Shown: positions 7,723 to 13,067 of the stretch, piece by piece | How positions within the stretch are numbered: position 1 is the stretch's first letter | How the letters are laid out: each line of letters starts with the position of its first letter | Origin: JACRPI01 sp041671005 | GTDB lineage: Archaea; Nanobdellota; Nanobdellia; Woesearchaeales; DSVV01 | Direction of reading: 5' to 3' | NCBI GenBank assembly: GCA_041671005.1 | Contig: JBAZCJ010000023.1 | Location: 1-15,931, forward strand | Length of the DNA: 15,931 nucleotides | The notes under the pieces: generated by a model | Told to the model about the DNA's origin: nothing | Databases searched by the model: none | What the model saw: the letters and a program-made list of their open reading frames with translations, nothing else | Position numbers and translations under genes: made by a program

Positions 7723-7779
7723 ATGAAAATATCAAGAGTTAAAATATTAAATGTTAAAAATTGGAGGGATTTTCAATGA
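7723..7779 (+). CDS. 18-codon upstream ORF overlapping the metK start
   Basis: The frame encodes MKISRVKILNVKNWRDFQ and ends at TGA 7777-7779. That stop overlaps the metK ATG (7776-7778) in an ATGA junction. The metK Shine-Dalgarno GGAGG (7763-7767) lies inside this frame, in the Trp-Arg codons. A TATA box at 7695-7702 is about 25 nt upstream, the spacing used by leaderless genes here. The arrangement predicts leaderless translation of the short peptide followed by re-initiation or coupled initiation at metK. The peptide is basic and has no methionine beyond the first, so classical methionine attenuation is not suggested. It could be coincidental. Confidence 0.5.
   Translation: MKISRVKILNVKNWRDFQ
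7763..7767 (+). promoter_or_regulatory. Shine-Dalgarno site of metK
   Basis: GGAGG lies eight bases before the ATG at 7776 and is complementary to CCTCC at the 16S 3' end (12677-12681). It is the only clear ribosome-binding site before a protein gene in the window. It fixes the start at 7776 rather than at the in-frame TTG at 7761. Confidence 0.8.
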
Positions 7780-8930
7780 CAAAAATAACATATGTAACAT
7801 CAGAGTCAGTGACAGAAGGTCACCCAGATAAAATCTGCGATCAAATTAGTGATGCAATCGTTGATAGTTTAATTGCGCAAGATCCATATTCTCGAGTTGC
7901 AGTTGAATGTATGACAACAACTGGATTAGTTGTTGTTGCAGGAGAAGTAACCACAACTGGTTTTGCAGATGTACAAAGAATTGTAAGAAGAAAATTAAAA
8001 GAAATAGGATATACTGATCCGGAATATGGAATTGATAGCGATGATGCAGGAGTTCTTGTTTCTATTCATGGTCAGAGTCCAGATATTGCCCAAGGTGTAG
8101 ATGAAAATTCAGGTAAAGAGCAAGGTGCAGGAGATCAAGGTATGATGTATGGTTATGCATGTAAAGAAACACCTGAACTTATGCCATTGCCAATTATTTT
8201 AGCACATCGTTTAACAGAAAAATTAGCAGAAGTACGAAAGAGAGGATATGTTAAAAATATTGGACCAGATGGAAAATCTCAAGTCAGCGTTGAATATCAT
8301 GACGGTGAACCAAAAAGAGTTACTGCAATAGTTATTGCATGCCAACATACTGAAGAAATGAATGAAGATGTTTTACGTCAAGAAATTCTTGAAAAAGTTA
8401 TCAAACCAGTGTGCGCAGGGTATATGGATGCAGCGACAAAAGTACATATTAATTCAACTGGAAAATTCGTCATTGGAGGTCCTGAAGGAGATACTGGAGT
8501 TACAGGACGAAAAATAATTGTTGATACTTATGGTGGTGTTGGCAGGCATGGTGGAGGAGCATTTTCAGGGAAAGATCCATCTAAAGTTGACAGATCAGGA
8601 GCATATGCAGCACGATATGTTGCAAAAAATATTGTTGCAGCAGGTCTTGCAGACAAATGTGAAGTTCAACTCAGTTATGCAATTGGAGTTGCACAGCCAA
8701 CATCTATTAACATTGACACTTTTGGAACAGCAAAAGTTCCAGAAGAAAAGATTGTTGCAGCAGTTCGTAAATTGTTTCCATTAACTCCTCGATGGATTAT
8801 TGAAACATTACAATTGCGAAGACCAATTTATCAGAAGACAGCAGCATACGGCCATTTTGGCAGACATGATGCTGACTTTACCTGGGAACGCACAGACATG
8901 GCAGAAGCACTGAAGCAATTATGCTTTTGA
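7776..8930 (+). CDS. metK: S-adenosylmethionine synthetase, bacterial type
   Basis: The enzyme joins methionine and ATP to form S-adenosylmethionine, phosphate and pyrophosphate in the cytoplasm. From the ATG at 7776 it is 384 residues, the usual bacterial length. Hallmarks are EGHPDKICDQISDAIVD with His16, the signature GAGDQGMMYGYA, INSTGKFVIGGPEGDTGVTGRK, the phosphate-binding GGGAFSGKDPSKVDRSGAYA, and TAAYGHFGR near the C-terminus. Most archaea use the distantly related archaeal methionine adenosyltransferase family, so this gene was probably acquired from bacteria, perhaps early, since its base composition matches its neighbours. It is the only gene here with a Shine-Dalgarno site and appears translationally coupled to a short upstream ORF. 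T-rich DNA after the stop should end the transcript. Confidence 0.97.
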   Translation: MTKITYVTSESVTEGHPDKICDQISDAIVDSLIAQDPYSRVAVECMTTTGLVVVAGEVTTTGFADVQRIVRRKLKEIGYTDPEYGIDSDDAGVLVSIHGQSPDIAQGVDENSGKEQGAGDQGMMYGYACKETPELMPLPIILAHRLTEKLAEVRKRGYVKNIGPDGKSQVSVEYHDGEPKRVTAIVIACQHTEEMNEDVLRQEILEKVIKPVCAGYMDAATKVHINSTGKFVIGGPEGDTGVTGRKIIVDTYGGVGRHGGGAFSGKDPSKVDRSGAYAARYVAKNIVAAGLADKCEVQLSYAIGVAQPTSINIDTFGTAKVPEEKIVAAVRKLFPLTPRWIIETLQLRRPIYQKTAAYGHFGRHDADFTWERTDMAEALKQLCF

Positions 8931-8958
8931 TTTTTTTATTTTTGATTGTTTTTTTTAT
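8930..8958 (+). terminator. T-rich terminator after metK
   Basis: Immediately after the stop come two oligo-T tracts separated by ATTTTTGATTG, the second being eight consecutive T. Archaeal polymerase commonly stops at such U-tracts. Confidence 0.6.
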
Positions 8959-8994
8959 TATCTAAATTTTTTGTAAAATTAATTAATTCTAAAA

Positions 8995-9065
8995 TACTTA
9001 CACAAACAGGTTGCCTCGCTAGGCTTTGTGTTGTCGCCAAGAATCGCGAACACAAAATGTAAGTA
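8995..9065. repeat. Structured palindromic intergenic element
   Basis: Perfect 8-bp outer arms TACTTACA (8995-9002) and TGTAAGTA (9058-9065) enclose two internal hairpins. These are GCCT-CGCT-AGGC at 9013-9024 and TTTGTGTT (9025-9032) with AACACAAA (9049-9056). The core is clearly richer in GC than the surrounding DNA. There is no ORF. The 71-nt branched fold is tRNA-sized but lacks a T-arm GTTCRA motif and a D-arm, so it is not called a tRNA. It could be a small RNA, a mobile-element remnant or part of the metK terminator. The rest of the gap from 8959 to 9139 is AT-rich and holds nothing else except the helicase TATA box. Confidence 0.45.
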
Positions 9066-9111
9066 ATGAAATTTAATAATCATAAAAATTATTAATTCAG
9101 ACAGAAATTCA

Positions 9112-9119
9112 TTTAAACT
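9112..9119 (+). promoter_or_regulatory. TATA box of the helicase fragment
   Basis: TTTAAACT is centred about 25 nt before the ATG at 9140, supporting that start rather than the in-frame TTG at 9125. The promoter appears intact although the gene is truncated. Confidence 0.4.
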
Positions 9120-9139
9120 ACTCTTTGTTCATTTTATTC

Positions 9140-9805
9140 ATGAAAACCATATCTGATCTTCAACCTTTTCTTCATCATTCTTTATTTACAATTCTTAAAA
9201 ACGAAAAGTTTACAGAATTACGCCCAGCACAAATAAAATCAGTTCAAGCAGGTTTGTTTGAGAAAAAGAATATTTTAGTTTGCACACCAACTGGTTCTGG
9301 CAAAACATTAGTTGCAGAATTTGCTGCAATGAATACTATTTATAACAAAAAAGGAAAGGCAGTGTATGTTGTGCCGTTAAAATCATTAGCAACTGAAAAA
9401 TATAATGTATTCAAACAAAAATATCCTGATAAACGAATTGCACTTTCAATTGGAGACACTGATAGCAGTGATTCATATCTAGAATCGTATGATCTTATTT
9501 TTACAACATCTGAGAAATTAGATTCATTAATGAGACATAATACTCCCTGGTTGCAACAAATTAAAGTTGTAATTATTGACGAGATTCATTTGCTTAATGA
9601 GCCGGATAGAGGTCCAACATTAGAAGTAGTTATCACACTGCTCCGCCATCTTTTGAAAGATGTTCAAATTATTGGATTGAGTGCAACGATTGGAAATCCG
9701 GATGAATTGGCAGCATGGCTTAATGCAGAATTAGTGCAAGATTCTTGGAGGCCAGTAGAATTGCATCATGGAACGTATTTTGAAGGAAATGTGGAATTTT
9801 ACTGA
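9140..9805 (+). pseudogene. Hel308-type helicase truncated to its first RecA domain
   Basis: The 221-residue product matches the N-terminal part of Hel308, the archaeal Ski2-like 3'-5' DNA helicase that acts at stalled forks and normally has about 700 residues. Motifs in order are: LRPAQ at 27-31, Walker A TPTGSGKT at 49-56, VPLKSLA at 78-84, GDTDSSD at 105-111, TSEKLDSLMR at 123-132, DEIH at 147-150 and SATIGN at 181-186. It stops at TGA just after WRPVELHHGTYFEGNVEFY, where intact proteins enter the second RecA domain. Motifs IV-VI, the winged helix, the ratchet and the helix-loop-helix domains are missing. No continuation is seen in any frame downstream; a ribbon-helix-helix gene begins 45 bp later. 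The frame itself is uninterrupted, so it may still be expressed, but it cannot be a working helicase alone. Confidence 0.85.
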
Positions 9806-9814
9806 CAAAATTCA

Positions 9815-9829
9815 AAATATTTAAATATT
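9815..9829 (+). promoter_or_regulatory. TATA region of the ribbon-helix-helix gene
   Basis: AAATATTTAAATATT offers a TATA box centred about 26 nt before the ATG at 9850. Its near-perfect symmetry could also make it a binding site for the ribbon-helix-helix product. Confidence 0.4.
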
Positions 9830-9849
9830 ACTTGGTCTTACTTAGTCTT

Positions 9850-10113
9850 ATGGAAAGTATCACAATAAAAGTAGAACCTGCATTAGCAAAAGAGATGAAT
9901 AAAGTAATGCATCCATTGTACAGCACTAAAACAGAATTTATTAGAGAAGCAATTCGAGAAAAAATTAAAAAACTTAACATAGAAAAAGAGTTGGAAGAAT
10001 ACAGAAAAACACATCCTTCGTGGGGAGCAAAGCAGACAACATATGCAGAAGAACGCAGAATAAGAGAAGAAGTAGGTAATGAAATATTAAAAGAACATGG
10101 GTTGTTAGATTAA
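9850..10113 (+). CDS. Ribbon-helix-helix (CopG/VapB-like) DNA-binding protein
   Basis: The 87-residue protein opens with a beta strand SITIKVEP and two helices (ALAKEMNKVMHPLYS and KTEFIREAIREKIKKL). This is the ribbon-helix-helix pattern of CopG and VapB-type repressors, which bind DNA as dimers through the paired strands. A charged C-terminal region of about 40 residues (IEKELEEYRKTHPSWG and AEERRIREEVGNEILKEHG) would be the partner-binding tail in an antitoxin. No toxin gene follows on the same strand. A PIN-domain gene on the opposite strand overlaps its last nine bases. It could be an antitoxin in an unusual layout or an independent regulator. An in-frame TTG at 9832 is rejected because the TATA box spacing suits the ATG. 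Confidence 0.75.
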   Translation: MESITIKVEPALAKEMNKVMHPLYSTKTEFIREAIREKIKKLNIEKELEEYRKTHPSWGAKQTTYAEERRIREEVGNEILKEHGLLD

Positions 10114-10512
10114 TTCTTCAGGTTTTTTAATTTCAGCAATATCGATAAACTCCAAAAAATGTTCATCTCGTGTTATCATTATTGCATTATTATCTCGTGC
10201 AAGAATAACATGCAGTGCATCTGAAAAGCCTGTGTTTCTCACGGATCCTGTTATTTTTGCTTCTTGAATTTGGGAATAATTATATTCTACTTGTATTAAA
10301 AAAGTATTTGCAACTGAAAATATTTGATTAATCTCTTTTAAATCATATTTTCCTTTTAATTTTCTCACAACAATAGAAGAATACAATATTTTATTTTTTT
10401 CTTTTTGGATTTTGTTTATTAACGCAAGAGCCCATTCTCCAAGAGGTCTGAAATTATCATTTCTATTTTCATAATAATCTCTCCATATACAAGTATCAAA
10501 ATAATAATTCAT
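10105..10512 (-). CDS. PIN-domain protein (VapC-like)
   Basis: The 135-residue protein has the PIN nuclease layout: YFDTCIW with Asp6 at the N-terminus, FSDALHVILA with Asp98, and ITRDEHFLEF with Asp116. PIN proteins of this size are usually VapC toxins that cut RNA using a cluster of acidic residues and a metal ion. The second acidic position, usually Glu in a block like SxxxxxEL, falls at Lys51 in YSSIVVRKLKGKY, so one metal ligand may be missing. Its only likely partner, the ribbon-helix-helix gene, is convergent with a nine-base 3' overlap instead of preceding it in an operon. A minus-strand TATA box supports the ATG at 10512. Confidence 0.8.
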   Translation of the reverse strand: MNYYFDTCIWRDYYENRNDNFRPLGEWALALINKIQKEKNKILYSSIVVRKLKGKYDLKEINQIFSVANTFLIQVEYNYSQIQEAKITGSVRNTGFSDALHVILARDNNAIMITRDEHFLEFIDIAEIKKPEELI

Positions 10513-10535
10513 ATTGTAGAAATCAAAATCAATTA

Positions 10536-10543
10536 TTTATAAA
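10536..10543 (-). promoter_or_regulatory. TATA box of the PIN gene
   Basis: The palindromic TTTATAAA is centred about 27 nt before the PIN-gene ATG, giving it a promoter of its own. Confidence 0.5.
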
Positions 10544-10549
10544 ACAATG

Positions 10550-10556
10550 AAAAAAA
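10550..10556 (-). terminator. Poly-T terminator after the OB-fold gene
   Basis: On the minus strand seven consecutive T follow the OB-fold gene by about 35 nt, before the PIN promoter. This suggests the two genes are transcribed separately. Confidence 0.35.
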
Positions 10557-10589
10557 CAGGTGCCACTTTGTACACTTTTATTGGAAGTT

Positions 10590-10883
10590 TTACAACCATT
10601 CAATTCCTTTTTTTCTGTCAGCATGTAATTGTAAAGAATCTTTAAAGATAGTTACATAGCCGCCTTTTATTTTTAATTTCTTCCCAGGTTTTGCTTTTTT
10701 GACATCTTCATTCCAGAAAATCATTTTAATTTCTCCGCCTTCAGTATCTTTAATAAATCCAACAATAAATGTATCATTGTTGTATCCATCTGTCATTCGT
10801 TTTTCCCCGAGAAAATCAACAGTTGCTTCAACATCAATGTTACTCATACCATTTTTTAAATCTTTGAGTTTGTATTGTGTCAT
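10590..10883 (-). CDS. Single OB-fold protein, RPA/SSB-like
   Basis: The 97-residue protein is almost entirely one OB fold. It begins KLKDLKNGMSNIDVEATVDFLGEKR, continues with strands DTFIVGFIKDTEGGEIKMIFWNED, and ends KKLKIKGGYVTIFKDSLQLHAD. This pattern is typical of archaeal replication protein A and other single-stranded nucleic-acid binding proteins. Aromatic residues (Phe, Trp in MIFWNED) sit where bases usually stack. It lacks the zinc finger and additional OB folds of larger RPA subunits and has no acidic SSB-type tail. It probably binds single-stranded DNA or RNA; which one is not shown. It is transcribed away from the rRNA operon, with its TATA box at 10904-10912. Confidence 0.78.
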   Translation of the reverse strand: MTQYKLKDLKNGMSNIDVEATVDFLGEKRMTDGYNNDTFIVGFIKDTEGGEIKMIFWNEDVKKAKPGKKLKIKGGYVTIFKDSLQLHADRKKGIEWL

Positions 10884-10903
10884 GAATCAAAAAAACACTT
10901 AGG

Positions 10904-10912
10904 GATATATAA
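10904..10912 (-). promoter_or_regulatory. TATA box of the OB-fold gene
   Basis: On the minus strand the sequence reads TTATATAT, centred about 26 nt before the OB-fold ATG at 10883. It sits back to back with the rRNA promoter about 50 bp away. Confidence 0.5.
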
Positions 10913-10954
10913 GTCTTGGTATTCATTGAGATTTTAATAAAAACCATCGACAGA

Positions 10955-10967
10955 AACCTTTATATAG
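10955..10967 (+). promoter_or_regulatory. rRNA operon promoter
   Basis: AACCTTTATATAG contains a strong TATA box (TTTATATA, 10959-10966) preceded by a purine-rich stretch that could serve as BRE. Transcription would begin near 10988, placing the leader hairpin at 10990 at the very 5' end of the precursor rRNA. Confidence 0.65.
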
Positions 10968-10987
10968 TACCTGCGTCACCAAAACCT

Positions 10988-11211
10988 TGCTTCTGGTAAC
11001 AGAAGATGTCATCACCTTCATACGTGTTATTGATCGACGAGACTGTTCGGTCATATTCTAACCAAATGTATATGTGATAGAAACTATCATGTATGAAAAA
11101 GAGCCAATAATGCACAAATAAAATTATGTGTGTGTTAACCTGAATAATTTCTATTAAGTTTTAGGAAAATAAATAGCGAGCGTAGTTCCATAAAGAAGGA
11201 TCGTTAAAACT
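10988..11211 (+). other. 16S rRNA leader with hairpins and processing-stem arm
   Basis: The leader holds a perfect 6-bp hairpin with a GTAA tetraloop (10990-11005), a TGATCGA/TTCGGTCA hairpin (about 11030-11054) and a long stem-loop around GATAG-AAA-CTATC (about 11069-11091). The left arm of the 16S processing helix follows, AAGAGCCAATAATG at 11099-11112. Its exact complement is at 12714-12727 in the spacer after 16S. The remaining 100 bases before 16S show no ORF or other recognisable signal. Confidence 0.7.
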
Positions 11212-12757
<1,546 letters not shown>

Positions 12758-12831
12758 GGGCCTGTAGCTCAGCCTGGTAGAGCACCGGTCTTGCACACCG
12801 GGGGCCCCGGGTTCAAATCCCGGCGGGTCCA
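12758..12831 (+). tRNA. trnA-UGC: tRNA-Ala (anticodon UGC)
   Basis: A 74-nt cloverleaf with acceptor GGGCCTG pairing to CGGGTCC, including the G3-U70 wobble that identifies tRNA-Ala. The D-arm begins TAGCTCAG. The anticodon arm is CCGGT-CTTGCAC-ACCGG with anticodon TGC, and the T-loop is GTTCAAATCC. The discriminator is A and CCA is not encoded. A tRNA-Ala between 16S and 23S is the common archaeal arrangement. Confidence 0.97.
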
Positions 12832-13067
12832 TCGATGTACCCGATACATAATCTTGTTAATTCGAGATTATGTCACTCGGGTCTGTAGTGCAGCAATTTA
12901 CAATCACAAATAATTGATGATAACACTCGTAATGTAAGAAGTTACGATTGTTCGGTTGAGATGCGAAAAACTGTTACACTATGTAACAGGCCTTTGCAAA
13001 TTCACATTGATGAGACCATGCATAAGAATGCACACAATAAGTTTCAAACTTAGTTTTGAAAATTAGC
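12832..13067 (+). other. tRNA-23S spacer with hairpins
   Basis: No ORF is credible here. Visible structures are a long stem ACCCGA..CATAATCT with AGATTATG..TCGGGT (12839-12882), a CGTAA/TTACG hairpin (about 12929-12947), the perfect CTGTTACACTATGTAACAG hairpin (about 12971-12989), and a TTTCAAA/TTTGAAA hairpin (about 13042-13061) just before 23S. Part of this should form the 23S processing helix, but its other half lies beyond the window. Confidence 0.6.

Noticed and set aside
7341..7742. Plus-strand frame of 133 codons opposite the permease
   Set aside because: It is antisense to a well-supported membrane protein gene, has low-complexity Lys/Ile/Asn composition and no matching promoter.
7761..7775. 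Upstream TTG start for metK adding five residues
   Set aside because: That codon overlaps the Shine-Dalgarno GGAGG; the ATG at 7776 gives ideal spacing and the usual family N-terminus.
8995..9065. The 71-nt structured element as a tRNA or tRNA-like gene
   Set aside because: No T-loop GTTCRA motif, no D-arm and no plausible anticodon arm of five pairs and seven loop bases.
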